Made by a program: the position numbers and the translations under genes. A stretch of 48,439 nucleotides of DNA from Helochares maculicollis (Eukaryota > Arthropoda > Insecta > Coleoptera > Hydrophilidae): assembly GCA_033557835.1 (NCBI GenBank), contig JAWQRO010000215.1, positions 1-48,439 of the forward strand, in the 5' to 3' direction. Position 1 is the first letter of the stretch; every line of letters begins with the position of its first letter. The notes under the pieces were generated by a model. That model had not been told where the DNA came from and ran no database searches. It saw only the letters and a program-made list of their open reading frames with translations. Positions 11,945 through 25,686 of this stretch are shown piece after piece.

Positions 11945-14900
11945 TTATGTTCAATTAAATTGAAAAGTTTTCTTTATATTCTTAATACTTTTCACATAAA
12001 CGTAATTATTAAAGTAATAACAAGAAAACATTTTTAAAATTGTAAGATCAAGGTAAACCAAGCCAATAACTGTGTATTTGCAGCCACTTCTCGATTCTAG
12101 TTTGTTAGAAATGAATTTATGAATATTCGATTGACGACACCAGAAACCACTGACAAGATCAAGGCGCAAAATCCTGCTCTGCATATTCACACTAAATTTA
12201 TCATAATAATTCCGCGGCATATATTATTTGTGAACGGGTCCATAAATGGTGATTATGATCATCTGAATTTATATTTATGATCTATGAGCGTAATGTAGGA
12301 CTTCTGAGCATGTAATTAGGGATATCTGAACATAATTTGGAATGTCTAAATAAAATTTGTTTTTGTGACATGTATTAAAAACACCCGGACACATCTGAGT
12401 TCAAAAATGATTAGTTGTCGCGGCATATTTATGATATCAATTTCTTAGACTTGTACATAACGAAAAAAATAGAACCTTGATTTTGCTCCTGAAATGTATG
12501 CAGGTCTTACAAAAAATTAATAAAATATTCAACTAGATCAAGTGACGTTCTTTAATTGAACCAAGAACGCATAAATAAAGTTGAGGCGATAAAACCTGCC
12601 CAATTTGTTAAGTAAGCGCACTGAATGTGGTGCACCCATTTTTTTCTGAATTGATTTATGAATATGCATAGCTATTTTCAATGATAGCAAGAAGGTGCCT
12701 ATAAATAACTTTTGAAGCAATTAATAATATGGTAGACTCTCGCAGACAAAATATTAGGTGATCGGTCAGGTATATTTTTGCTTAAAGATTGAGAGATCTG
12801 CAGGTATTTGTTTGTGAATCTAAATGAGAAAATGTTGTGGAAGAATACAAATAGAAGGTACAGAAAGTTGTTTATCGTATGAAATTCAAAACAGTTTTTT
12901 GGAATTCTGCAAATTTTTTTGGGTGTTACGTACTTGATTGGTTAATCTTGTTATTTGATATCTCACCACTATTTAGAAAATAGCCGCTAAGTATAAGTAA
13001 TGTGTATTTTTGGATGTGTATAGAAAAACTTAATTATTTTGGCCAGTACTCTTGAAACTGATATAAGCAAGAAATTAATATACTTATTTTCAAAAAGTAT
13101 AGATTAGCAATTAATTCAATTATGTTCATTAGTAATTGCTAATGTGAATAAGCAGTTGAAAGAAAAACAGTTAAAAGGGTAATTTGCTATAAATGGTTCT
13201 TTCATCAATAACTAAATATTAATCAAAAAACGAAAAATGGAAAAATATATAAAAGATATTATTTATTTATATCTCTATAATTAACTATGAAAAAAGAACA
13301 GGAAATATTTATTAAAATTTGTACGTATAATGCAAATAAAATCTAATTGTATACAGAAAAACTGTCAATGATATTTATTATTAATTTGCCTGTTTTAACC
13401 GCCCCACTAACGAAGTGCCAATTTTTATTCATTTTTCGCTTCAAAGTTTTAGATAATTTTCACGTTTAAAAACTGTTTGTGACTATTTTTAGGCGCGCCG
13501 TTTGTTTTTGTCTATGTCTGTATATGTAAATATAGTAAGACAACTGTTTGGGCTGGAGTGATGAAATTAGAGCTATTGTTGTAAAATCATAAAACTGTTT
13601 TAGGATATGAACAACCATCGGAAATATCTAAACACTTTTAATTCGATCTAAATTTTAAAATTTTCATATTAAGTAGGCATTAAACAATCTAACAGTTGTT
13701 ATAGCTAATAGTAAATCAAAAAGCATGCTTTGTTAAATATAAATTTATACTTTGAAATAGCATACCTTATTTTTTTTAATTGCACCGTAAAATAAACCAA
13801 GAAAGAAAATCATAAAGATATTTAGTCTAATGGTAAATTTAAATTTGCATTAAATACTGACAATCAAGCCATTGACTTCTGCTAAACAGATATTTTATAA
13901 TTGTATAAATCATCTAATACTTTTTGTTTGCATGTCTATGTGTTTGGAATTGTTAATAATATACTGTGCATTTTTATTTATTCCGTATTATGGCTCCTCT
14001 GGAAATCTGAGACACCTGAACAATATCAAAACCAAGATATTTTCGCTAGGATTAATTAAGGAATGAACACGGTCACATTCTCAAAATGACACCAGCCATC
14101 GATTCATGTTTTAATTTCGTTTTGCGATAAAAATTTGATACGTGATATCTTAATGCGTAAGTAAGTGAATTCCGTTTAATGTTCAATTTTGAAAATAACT
14201 TGCTATCATCACATAAAGATGTTTATGGTATTTATAATTTTGTTAGTAAAGTCATAATTTTTCAAGAGAAGTATCATCTAGAAAAAGAAATTAATGTCCA
14301 CATTTTGACTAAGAAACAAATTAAGGGGATATGTGCAGTGTATAAAATAAAAAGAGGGAACAATAAAGTCAAAGTTTGGTAAACTACAGATATCCATGAA
14401 TGTTTTGGGGAATAAGAGCAGGAAATCATCTAAGAAAAAACGCCTTGGGTAAAGCCGTAAAAAAATGAAATTAAAATACTATAAAACAAATCTGCTTAGA
14501 AAGGATGTCTAGATACAAGGAATGTAAGAAAATTTACTCAATACAAGTAAAAATAAAGAAAAATAAGACATGTAAGCAAGAAACATTGTGGAAGGGTCCT
14601 GAAAAGCATAGCAAGAAACAAAATAATTTTCTACTAAACTCATTGGGAATAAGAAATCCGAGACAGAACAATCCTAAACACATGAAAGATTAAAGAGAAA
14701 ATGTAGCTACTGACGACAGTAACATTATGGATGGAAAGAAACACTTTTAGGCAATGATATAAGAAATTTGCATACAAAATAGAATAATAGTCCAATAAAA
14801 AAAAGAGATGACACAAAAACAAAATACCTGGGAGAAGTCAAGAGAGGGACTGAAGAACGCAATAAAAAATGATACAAGTAATAGAAAGGTATCAGGGCAA

Positions 14901-15130
14901 CTAATGAGCTAAAGTTTGAAACCTTAGCATAAAAAGAAATGTTCAAAAATAAATATCTTATGACCAATTTTTAAAAACGTTCAAATTACCGAAAAATAAT
15001 TTTAGAAAGAATTTATGTCAGAGATTAGAATTCTGACCAACAAAAAAAGTAGATAACAAACTGGTTAATACTCTGTATGTTTGTGTGCAAATTACAGAAA
15101 AAGTCGCTGAAAATTTAAAAAAATTACCTG
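11945..15130. other. AT-rich spacer, no recognised gene
   Basis: Several short open frames exist on both strands (for example near 13.87-14.07, 14.18-14.38 and 14.5-14.7 kb). They are rich in Lys, Asn, Ile and Phe as expected from AT-rich chance frames, and none shows a family motif. The lysine-rich stretch at 14.5-14.95 kb could be eroded transposon DNA. Confidence 0.4.
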
Positions 15131-15134
15131 TACT

Positions 15135-16265
15135 TCAAAAATACCAGATGCGCAAGTTTAAAATGTCGTTTTTTGTCATGAAAAATACGCAATTATATAA
15201 GAACAATGATAAAACATTTTTTCTCAAAGTATTGGCTCTCGCTTTTTCACATTTTATCCATCGCTCGAGCAATTTATTCATGTTATTCCAAAGGAAAGCT
15301 TCAACTTTCGTTGATAACCATTCATTGAAAGTCTTAAAGTGATGCTTAGCCAATGCGTATCCCATCGATGAGAAGCGGTGATAATCAGAAGGCGCCAAAT
15401 CTGGTGAATACGGCCGGCGGGGTAGGAGTTCACAACCAGAGAATTCGTTACTTTGACCACTTTGGCTGAATGGGTAGAAGCGTTGTCATGCTGCAGAATG
15501 ACTTTGCCGTGTCTTCGAGCCCATTCTGGGCGTTTTTCGATCAATGCATGGTTTAAATTGATCATTTGTTGTCAGTAGCAGATGGTATTAACTGTTTCAC
15601 CGGGTTCGAGTAGCTCGTAGTACACTACACCTTTCAGATCTCAGCACACACACAGAATTGTCTTTTCGGTTTTGTACTCGATGTTGGTGGTTGTCCTGAC
15701 GTTACCCACGAAGTCTTACGTTTGGGATTCTCAAAATATATCCATTTTTCATCGCCAGTTACAACCCAATGCAAAATCCCTTTCTTTTGTGGCGCAAATG
15801 CAGCACTTCCCTCACAGTTTTTCGTGTTTCCATCTGTCGTTCGTTCAATTTGTGTGGAACCCATTTTCTAAGCTTTCGAATCTTTCCCATGTTTCTCAGG
15901 CAATCGAAAACGGCTTGCCGAGTGGTATTCAGCTGCTCCGTCTTCATTTGTTGTGTTTGTGTATCGTCTTCGACCAATAATGCTTATAATTCGTCGTCTT
16001 CAAACTTTTTTGGTCTATTTTCACGTTCTTCGTCAATAACATTAAAAACGCCACTTTTGAAATGTTGAAACCAGTGTTCACAACTCTTTACTAACTCGTA
16101 AACAACTAAACGAATATGATGTTTTCTAGTGGGCAGTCTTACCAAAAAATTGTCGCTTTGGGTCCCACCGGTTACTTCAATAGATTTCATGCAGCAGCAA
16201 AACGACATTTTGGTATTATCAATGCATTTGATGGAATAAAAAAAGTATGCCTGTCGAAAAAGCAA
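15135..16265 (-). pseudogene. Dead mariner transposase
   Basis: Read on -, transposase pieces appear in order but in different frames. They are an N-terminal helix-turn-helix region with WFQHFKSGVFN near 16.05 kb, RQAVFDCLRNMGK near 15.9 kb, TGDEKWIYFENPKRK near 15.73 kb, GVVYYELLEPGET near 15.6 kb, VILQHDNASTHSAK near 15.5 kb, YSPDLAPSDYHRF near 15.4 kb, and a C-terminal LLERWIKC near 15.27 kb. The three catalytic Asp residues of the mariner DDD set are still recognisable (GDEKW, HDNA, SPDLAP). At least two frameshifts break the frame, so no active enzyme can be made. Terminal inverted repeats were not found by eye, so the limits given are those of the coding remnant. Confidence 0.85.
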
Positions 16266-16334
16266 CAGGAGAGAAGAAATAATGAAGACTTGATAGAATG
16301 TATACGAAGTTTATTATTTAGAACAATTTGCTAG

Positions 16335-16540
16335 ATCAGACTAAGATATCAGATATATTTGAACGTTCTTAAACAGAGATGAGTCATTAGCACAACACAT
16401 TGCTGTTTACTATTTTGCTAGCTGTCTAGCTTTATAGCAGTTAAAGAAAGCAATTTGTTGTTTGTATGTTCAAAGCAAAATACTGCAAACTGTGAAAAAT
16501 ACGTCTCAGGACCGTGATATGAAAATAATATAATATTAAT
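16335..16540. other. Spacer beside the mariner remnant
   Basis: Non-coding AT-rich DNA that may hold the eroded 5' end of the mariner. No inverted repeat matching the other side was recognised. Confidence 0.3.
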
Positions 16541-16544
16541 CGGC

Positions 16545-17960
16545 AACAAAGAGAAAACCAACAAAAATTTAGAGAACAAATCAACACAGTTAAGGACCTA
16601 GGAGACATTAGAGCAAAAAAGATAATTTAAAAAATGAAAACCTAAAAGAATTACTAATTCCAGGCCGGCTAAAGAGCGCTGTCAAAATTTCAACATTAAG
16701 TAAAAATCAACAAGGCAAAACTTTTGATACATAAGCAACTTTCATAAAAATTTTAAATCTTAACAGATCAGACAGTTATATTATTTATTTATTTTTTATT
16801 TATATTTTCTATAGTAAATTCATAAACCGACAAGAGACGTGCCGTTCCGAAGAGAGAATTCAATTATTTAGTGTGTGTTTATTACCAACAAATGGAGAAC
16901 ATCTCGTTACAAAGAAAATAATAGATTATATGGAATACAATGAAACTCGGAAATATTAAAAGAGTTGCTAATAAATGTAAGAAATAATCATAGACAGAGT
17001 TAAAGAAAAAATTAAACTAGTAACTCTATCGAAAACAAAAGTATTTTATACGTAGCACGTAGCTTCCTAACAGGGAAATATAAATTTATAAAAAATGAAA
17101 ACAAAACTCTTACAAAATAGATTTAAAAAAGTAAGAGGTATGTAAGATAAGATATTTTTATTAAAGCAAGCTACAGAAAAAGATATAAAAACAAGAAAGA
17201 AACCTCATCTAAATTTCATAAGTATGCTTAAAGTATGTAGCAGAATAAAAGGAGCAAGGCTAAAGCAACGAAAATTCTAGAGGAAAAAATTATCGAAATA
17301 TTATTACATCGTCAGGTATGATTGCCTGTAGTAAATGGGATGATTTATTTGAACATTACGCGTTTGTTTTATATTAGTAGAAGCAGCTAATAAATGCAAA
17401 CAACTATGGGCACAATTCAACGTAATGCATTGGAAAATGGATATAATTCAAGCCAAAAACTTGAATTATGTAGACAACATGATAAGGTTGTGAAAAACAA
17501 AAGAAAACCTACAAGGAAACGAAAATAATGAACCAGTTCAAAATTTAAACATTACTGTGACAAAGGGAATACCACAAACAGTGGCTGTAGGTAATGAAAG
17601 TGTGATATAATATAACAGAAATAACAGAAAAATATAGATAACACATTCAAGTAGTTTCGATGAAAAATAATAAAGAGGAGAATAAAAAGCAGAGAAAACA
17701 AGACGGCTATACAACCCAATCAATATTCTGTTTCTAAACAAGAAGTAAGCACCAATAAAAGTTGAAACCAAAGTAATCAAAAAACTAAGAAATACCAGTA
17801 CATACATCTATGTAAATCATGAACATTTATGAGCATCGATAAGCTTCTGAGAATAATATAAGATAAATCCAGACTAACCAAAGAGACACTAATAATTGAA
17901 ACAGATGAAGAAATAATACAGGAACAAAAGCAAAAGGCAAATAATGAGAACCAAAGAAAA
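16545..17960 (+). mobile_element. Probable decayed non-LTR retroelement
   Basis: Fragments on + suggest a broken reverse transcriptase. A piece near 17.33 kb (SKWDDLFEHY) resembles the WxxYFExL linker before the reverse transcriptase domain. VTKGIPQT near 17.57 kb resembles the GVRQGD / GIPQGS strand, and NILFLNKK followed by APIKVETKVIKKL near 17.72-17.78 kb resembles the thumb region. All are separated by stops, and no YxDD box was seen. Similarity is weak and this call could be wrong. Confidence 0.35.
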
Positions 17961-20045
17961 TATGGAACGCCAAAAAAAAAGAGTCAGGAAGCGAAATAAT
18001 TTTGTATTAGTATAGGGAAAATGACATATACTTATTGTGTTTGAAACTGTAGATAAAGTAAATAAGTAATTTAACATATTTGACGTGTTGCTACTTCTTT
18101 TAGAGGAACTATGAATTCATCTGAGGACATCTAAAGTTCACACCTTAATACTATACATGCAATAATAATGTAAACTGGTTTGCAGATTTTCTACAATTAA
18201 TTGGTAGTAGGAAAACACTCGGTAAATTCAATACTCGTACATAAATATTTATTGCGGGATTTTCTGAGGATATCTTTCTTTTGCTGACAAAGAAGATTCT
18301 TATTTTCATAAAATAAATGAAGATTTAGCATAATATTGTATTTTTCTTAATATTAAAATGCTCATATTCCAAAATAATCAGAAAAATACTTTTGTTTCGA
18401 TTATTCGAGGTCGATTAGCTATGCTCACTTAATTAAACTCTTTCAGTAAACTAGTAATTTCGTGTCATTTTATATTTTTGTTACGATTAACAATTATGAG
18501 GAAAAAATGCACAAACGTTTATTTCACGTATTTCATCCGATCAACGAGCAAGAGGGATGTTAAAAGAATGAGGCGATACTTCGCACTATCTCAGCTCAGT
18601 AAAACAAAGTAGAGCACATTTATTTCGATTTTAGATATTATATACTTGACACATTTAATGAAGAGCTTCGTCTCAAAAATGAGAAGCATTGAGATCATTC
18701 TTAATTAATGGAATCATTACAAAGGTAATTTTCATTTCAAAATTATAAACAAAAAGTTGAAGCTTCCCTTTTTAGAAGCTTTTTCAGAATTCAATTCTAG
18801 AAGACTTTGCGTTAATCATGCAGGTGCTTCATGGTCGAGCTTAATCATCTTAAAGGCCTATAAAAAAATAAAAATATTTCATAAATATTTAGAAATATCT
18901 ACACAGAGACTTTCAACTCCTGCATTTCTATTTATGTCATATTAATTCTCATTTAAAAACGTGATAGTTGTTCATAATTCTCTGCCAGCTTTAAAAATCT
19001 GTGATCAATTATAGATTAATTTTGGTGTCCTGCTTTACAATCAAGGCTTATAATAATTTGATTTTCCTACTGAAATAATACATTAAAATATATATTAAGC
19101 AAAAGACTAAAATCATTTAGACACGTGCAAGGCGCGGATATGTCTTTTACATATTACATAACATTATTTTACATATATTTCGGTTAGGAATATTTACACG
19201 ATAAAACAAATTAAATAATATTAATAATAAAAATCTTTGGGTATCTCTTGCGTATTCAAAATTAAAATTAAATGTGTTATGATTTAAAAAATAACCTATG
19301 AGTTTTAAAAAATTACACAAAATCTCTACGCAATCTAAATTACTTTTAGTTAGAAAAATAAGCAAGTTCTTTAAATTAACTTGTAGTTGAAGTACTCCTA
19401 CCAAATTGAAATTTGATACTTATTTATTTTCAAGGATATTTGTATCACATTTCAACGAAATTGTCCTAGTTTAGTTGAAAAACTTTGCATTTCATTTAGA
19501 TTAACTTGTACTAAATGGTAATAATTTGGGAGCCGATATTATTTTTCTACAATTGATTTAGAGAACGTATCATCTGACAAAAAATAATCCGGATATTTTT
19601 AAAACTGACTACATGCTGTATAAACAACAGTATAAACAACAAGGTGCAGAAATTCACAAGCACTAGTTGTACACCGTAATTTATTCACCTTATCTCGCTT
19701 AATGCCTCAATCCGAATATTTAATTAGGTGCGGTTTTCCGTACTTTTTTGCGCTCTTGCCAAAACTTAATTACCACTGAAGGTCTTCTCTTCTCCTTGTT
19801 ACTCTTTTGCCAACTATTGCAATAAAATATGTTATGTCGTATACTTAGCTATTATTTACGTTTAAATGTTATTTAGTGTATCATACTTTTGTTTTAATTT
19901 TTTTAACATAACATATATTCCATGATATAAACAACATTAATATAATTAAAAGCTGCGATCCGTGAAGAATATAGCTAAGAGTTTTCATCTAATGGTAATT
20001 TATTCATTTTTTTGTACAATACTCGTCACAACGCGGGGGGTGTCC
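17961..20045. other. AT-rich spacer upstream of JHBP copy 3
   Basis: No gene seen. Short open frames on both strands lack any recognisable motif. The last few hundred bases before 20046 presumably include promoter-proximal control sites of copy 3, but none can be named from sequence alone. Confidence 0.4.
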
Positions 20046-20053
20046 TATAAATA
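20046..20053 (+). promoter_or_regulatory. TATA box of JHBP copy 3
   Basis: TATAAATA lies 54 bases before the ATG at 20100. It is the best TATA match among the three copies and has a comparable distance to the start codon. Confidence 0.65.
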
Positions 20054-20099
20054 AAATAAGAAGCAGGTTTCGGCTAAGCCGTGTCTTACTTGAAGCAAA

Positions 20100-21059
20100 A
20101 TGTCGGTCAAACAGTGTTGCTCTCTCGCATTGGTCGCTCTAATCGGCCTGACTTATGTGGACTGTAAAGATTTACGTGAGTTAATTTTCCATGACACATT
20201 GTATAAGTACGATTGACTTTAGTAGCATTTTTTACATTTTGCAAATTTATTGAAAATTTCTATTAAAGTTGTTTTTTAAGTTTTTAATTCTCGTTTTTGA
20301 TTTTCACAGCTTCATATATTGTAAAGTGCAAAAAGGATGGAAGTGATGCGGATACTTGCGTTGAAAAAGCAGTGACTGCTTTGAGACCTCATTTGATTAA
20401 GGGAGTACCCGCCTTAGGCATTCCATCTACTGATCCTTTATCCATCCCTAGATTAGAATTGACTCAGCCTGAAGGAGCAAACCTTGGTTTTGATGCGGTT
20501 CTTACGAACTTGGTGTTCACTGGAGGTAGGGACTTCAACTTAATTAATAGTTACGTGAACCTTAAAGAAGGAAAAGTCAAAATCAGCATGAATTTTCCTA
20601 ATTTGGATTGCGAGTCGGATTATACAGCTGCAGGGAAAATTTTGGTTATTCAATTCGAAGGAGAAGGAAAAGCCATAGGAAACTTTAGTGAGTACTCTTA
20701 TTTCATAGTTAGATCAACACGATTTCTTGTTAAAATTAAAAATGTGTTTAACTTGTGCAGAAAACATCACTTATACTGGATCTTGGGATTGTGAGATCGT
20801 AACCAAAAATGGAAAAGAATATTACAAAGTTATAAAGCATGAATCTAATGTAGATGTAGGTGATATGCACTTAGTGCTTGATAATCTCTTCAAAAACAAC
20901 AAATTGTTAACCGATGAAACAAACAAGCTCATCAATGAAAATAAGGATATCTTAATCGGTGAAGTCAAGCCTATAGTTGTCCAAACCATTTCAGGAATTG
21001 TTTCTAACGTTGTCGACTATGTATTGGAACAATACAACATCGATGAATTATTCGCTTAA
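20100..21059 (+). CDS. Takeout / JHBP-family secreted ligand-binding protein, copy 3
   Basis: Three exons, 20100-20175, 20310-20687 and 20761-21059, join in frame to 250 aa. The middle exon is 378 bases, exactly the length in copy 1, and both introns have the same positions and phase. Residues 1-22 form a signal peptide (hydrophobic core LALVALIGL). Cys32 and Cys42 match the conserved disulfide pair. The PPCDP of copies 1 and 2 is PSTDP here, so that Cys is lost, while extra Cys occur in LDCES and WDCEI. GKILVIQFEGEGKA and NKLINENKD match copy 2 closely. The role is likely extracellular transport of a hydrophobic ligand. Reading through the second intron adds about 36 in-frame residues after GNF before a stop, so retention would give a truncated protein; this looks incidental. 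An AATAAA follows at 21096-21101. Confidence 0.92.
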
Positions 21060-21095
21060 GCTTCAAAACTGTTTTTGTTACTAATGTTTTATTTT

Positions 21096-21101
21096 AATAA
21101 A
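21096..21101 (+). promoter_or_regulatory. Candidate polyadenylation signal, JHBP copy 3
   Basis: AATAAA lies 37 bases after the stop codon, close to the usual distance to a short insect 3' end. Confidence 0.65.
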
Positions 21102-24100
21102 CGATAAATTTAAGACGAAAAACAACTTTTTTATTTTATTGTATCTATATATCTATTTATATAAAGATATATAGAATGACTAACCGAAACCGATAAACAA
21201 TTATGAATAAGGACATCGTTTTAGTGTACTCCGTAAATAAGGAGATGAATATTGGGTTTGAATATTTTTGTAACAGCATATCTCGAAAATTAACTACAGA
21301 CGTGAAACTAGACCCTATAGATTCTTCGTCCAAAATCTCCAACTTATCCATTTTCAAAACCACAACTAACAAAACTGTCTCTTATACACATATTCCTTAA
21401 AACTATCGAGAAAACAGCAATTCTGTTTATTCTTTCTTAAAAGCAAAGAAAAGCTTGCTTAATCAAAATATAAGTCTATCAGGAGGTAAAAGGTGGATTA
21501 ATAGACTTAAATGAAGCGATTTAGCGCGTTTAGTTTAGAATATTTGATATTTGAAAATATATTTTTTTTAGAAAATTACAAATTTCATCTGTCTGTAGAA
21601 ATAGCTTTAAGTTAGAAAAAATATTAAAAAGTTTATTAAATTAATTTTCTTGAAAATAAAACAATCGGAAATTTGCACTCTTACTTGGAAAACGCGCGAA
21701 CTATTAATAGTACATTTATATATACCATTACTAGACAGTCATCCAGAATCAAATAATGGCCAACTAAAGATCGTCTTAATATTATTTACTTCAGACTGAT
21801 TATGAAGAAGTGTTGAAATATTATATTAAATATTAAACAATATTAACTCATTTATCTGGTAAAAAAGTTGCATGAGTGGGTTTTACATGAACTAAATGAA
21901 AAATATACACAAATGTGTAATGAAGCTTGTTTGATGGAGGTTTCTCATAAAAAGGTGCGTTTTTTAATCGCCCCGTGTGATATGTACTTAATATGGCAAT
22001 CACAAATAATTAGCAAAGGGGCTGGGCAACAATGAATTTTTGATCCATCATGAATATATGAAACTTTGTTTATCAATCACTACAGAAATAGACTGTAAAT
22101 GATGAACATGTTGCAGCAAAAAAAATCTAGATAGATGAACCGATCAATTCGTGTCTTGCTGTATGATAACATCATAACACATTCTGCATAAGTTTTAAAG
22201 TTATAAGATTAAGTTACTTGTTCTAAACTTTTGAAAATATCACACTACAAAGAGAGAATTTAATTTTTTAGTTCATGGATATCCCACACAACAATTGTGT
22301 AAGTTATTGCTTTTCCATAATCAAATAATCAAATTCCCTTACCAGAGCTTAGAAGTAAAAAATTGATAAAAGCGCTTTCCTTACTCGATATAACTGGCTT
22401 TGAAATGATTCTAAAAATGGTAAATGTGACACTTTTGTATTTTTTTGTCGAAATTAACGACTTACATGTTGCAAAATCATAATCGATCAAAGAAGATAAT
22501 TTAATAAATTTGCAGCTTGAAATTATTGTTGTTCAATTTTGACCTTAAAAATATTCATAGAAATAGCGCTTAGATAAAGTTCTTCTAGAACCACTTTCTA
22601 TGTTTTTGATCATAATTCTCACTATTTTTTTGGTCTTAAAAGCAGGACAAATATTCTATTATATGTTGTTTCAACATGTTGCTCATTTGTAGTCTATTCT
22701 ACCCGGTTTAGTATTAAAATTTTTGAAAATTTGCTTAAGCAACGTTATCATTTTTATGATATTTTTAAAAATTATAGTGTCACTTCTGACGATGCTTTCA
22801 AATGAAGGTATAAAGGAATTAAATGAACATCTAAAACTACTAATTAGCATTTCATACCATAAAATGGACTAATAAAATCTATAAATTATGGTTGAAGTGG
22901 AAAATTAAACCAATCTAAGAAAACAAATAAAAATCAATTAGGGACAAAAACTAATAACTGTAATAAACCAAACCAATTAAATCAACAAAAAATTGGCAAA
23001 TTTAATTATCAGAACTTGCATAAACAAGCACATTATACTAAATTGGGTGAAGTTTTCAAATAGAAAATATACAAATATAAACGAGCACACTGAAAAATTT
23101 AGATCTATTCTACAAAACGAAATCAACATTTACAACAAACTAATAAAGGCAAAAAAATGCACATTGAAATACAAAAAAACAATTATATCCAAATTGTTTT
23201 ATACTCCTTAAACTTAGTACCAACCTTTTCCATTAAACTAATAATTGAATACGTTTTACACCATAAATAACGTATACCAATCAATTGTTTCGGACTACAA
23301 ATAAACTCAGAAGAAAAAAAGCAATGACGAAGAAATTTAAATGCTTAATAATTTTTAGTAGTTGTAGATTGAGTATTTAAGCGAATGTGAATTAAGGAAG
23401 TGAAAACTAATCATCTCATGAGGACAAGAGGAAGGTTTATTTGCAAAATGCTAAATCTACTTCTTAAAATTCATGATGAAGTATATCTCGTTTATAAATG
23501 TGAATGGTTATGCAAACACGATATTTTAAAACTAAATAGAAATTGAGTAAATGTAGATTTAATTTATAATGATTTGATTAGCGAGTCGTGCGCAATCAGT
23601 TAATTTAACTAATGTATGAGGCAAAGGATAGTTTTATACTAACATTTATGTTTAAACATACGGAGACATTTCCAATGAGAAAAGATGGTTTTTACGTTTT
23701 TGAGTATCTATATGGACCCTGTTTATGCTTGTCATTATCTGAGAGAGTAGTTTGAAATGAACTAATCAAAAACTTAATTTACTTATGGTACAATTGGTTT
23801 GGATGAAGATATAAGTACTTGGGCGAAAATAATTCTTGCTACTAAAGTAAGCATACTCTCTGATTAGAAATCCAGCTTTTACCACACGAAGCCTCAAGTA
23901 AAGGAAAACTGTGTAAAAAGTGGGTAGTTTGGTGGGAATAAGCAAGCTCACAATATTTTTGATGTTGGATTTGTTAACTCGACTTTATAAGCGTGAATAA
24001 AACATGAAAAATGAAGCGATATTACTTCATAGAAATTTTCTTTATCTGTTTTGTCTAGAGGAGTTCGATCTCATGACTCAAACTGAATGTTTTTAATAGA

Positions 24101-25686
24101 AAATATATAATCGTGTCCCATGACCAAATTCTATTGAAATTATTATAAATATTCAACAGGATTTGTGTTTATGGATTACGAATATAATTGGTCTTAGATA
24201 ATTTTTCATCATAACTATCAACATATTTCAAGAACAGACGATAAAGCCAGCAGGAAATATTTCTTTGCATTGTTACTATGTGGAAGCCTTTAAATAATGA
24301 CGATATTTCTTCAGTATTAAAAAATATTCTATAAAAATCAAGTATTTAGTATTTGTGAAAACATAATTGTTAAACTGTCATCATTTTCAGCAATCTTACT
24401 TTGTCCAAATACTTAACGTTGCAATTGTCTGTTGTCTGAAGTAAGATTTTTTGGTAATTCTTCCACCAAAGTAAAATACTGATGATGCAGATGACAAAAT
24501 GAAGCTCGAGCTACTCCATATGATTTATAATTAAGTATCTGGTTTAAGTGATAATAAACTAAAAATCTTTAAGCTTGGTTAGCAAAAACATTAGGCAAGA
24601 AAGCTTGCACTTACTTTTTCTTTTAGTTTTAGATTTTTCATACATTCCTGCATCCGATTGTGAATATGTTTGTTTTCCAGGATCATTTCTGGGTTTTATC
24701 GTTTTGTAATCTGTTTTCTATGCGTTTTAGAAGCTGTTTTGAAAGTTTCTTGGGCTAAGAATTATTTTCAAGAAGATTGCTGGCTTATCTAGTCAGCCCT
24801 CTTTCTTTTTCTGTTTTTTTCGTCATAAATAATATTAGATTTATTCATGTATCATCATGCCAGTTCATTTATTTTCTTGTATACTTAAAAAAATAATTCT
24901 TTTGCAATTCATCACATTTTCTTCTCTGCTTTGGTTTATTCATAGTTCTAATTTGCCTTTAATTTAATTATGTGTTGCATTTCATTCAATTATAGCTCTC
25001 AGGCCAGTGAAAAACAAGTATTCATTAAACTTAAACTTTTAACAACTATATAGATAGCAATGTTATGTAAGGATTTATTAACAAACATTTAAAAAAATTA
25101 ATTAAATTATAGCCAGAGTGCATTACTAGAATAGAATAAAATTAATATTATTCAAATATAAATTTGCCTTCATTTAAAAATAATTAGTCTTTATTCATCT
25201 CCCATAACATTCATTTATTATGACGACACTTGCGCATAGACCGTTACATGGAATAAAAAGTTTTTTAAAGCAAGACTTCTTGAACTATTATTTAGTGTTT
25301 CATTTCATTATAATATCTTAGCAAATCCATCACCGTATCATTTCCTTGTACGGTTCCTTAACATAACAGTTTTTAAATAAAGAAACAATAAACAAGAAAT
25401 AGGATATTTTTATTATAAAATCCTATCTAATACAGAAATCAGGTATAAATGTGCTAGGGTTATGTCTCTGTCTTTCTATACCCCTCCTTTCATCTCGTTT
25501 GAAATAAATAATTCCATTCGTTAAATAGCCAATACTGTATTTTAAGAGCTTCAATCACAGTCGAAAATTGGTTCGCTTCAAATCAAGCAAAGCAAATTAA
25601 TTTCAATGCCCTAGACATACGATAATTACAAGTATAAATTAACTTATTGCTACGCTTAACCTAAAAATTATGTACAGAAGTGCCAA
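21102..25686. other. Gene-free AT-rich spacer between convergent genes
   Basis: About 4.6 kb separates JHBP copy 3 (+) from the end of the esterase (-). No exon, RNA gene or transposon with a diagnostic motif was recognised. The open frames near 21.2-21.4, 23.0-23.2 and 23.77-23.95 kb look like chance. Confidence 0.45.

Noticed and set aside
14179..14693. Short lysine-rich open frames on +
   Set aside because: Low-complexity composition and no family match; more likely eroded transposon or spacer DNA.
20727..20760. Apparent upstream extension of JHBP copy 3 exon 3
   Set aside because: These bases are intron ending in TGTGCAG; splicing at 20761 preserves alignment with copies 1 and 2.
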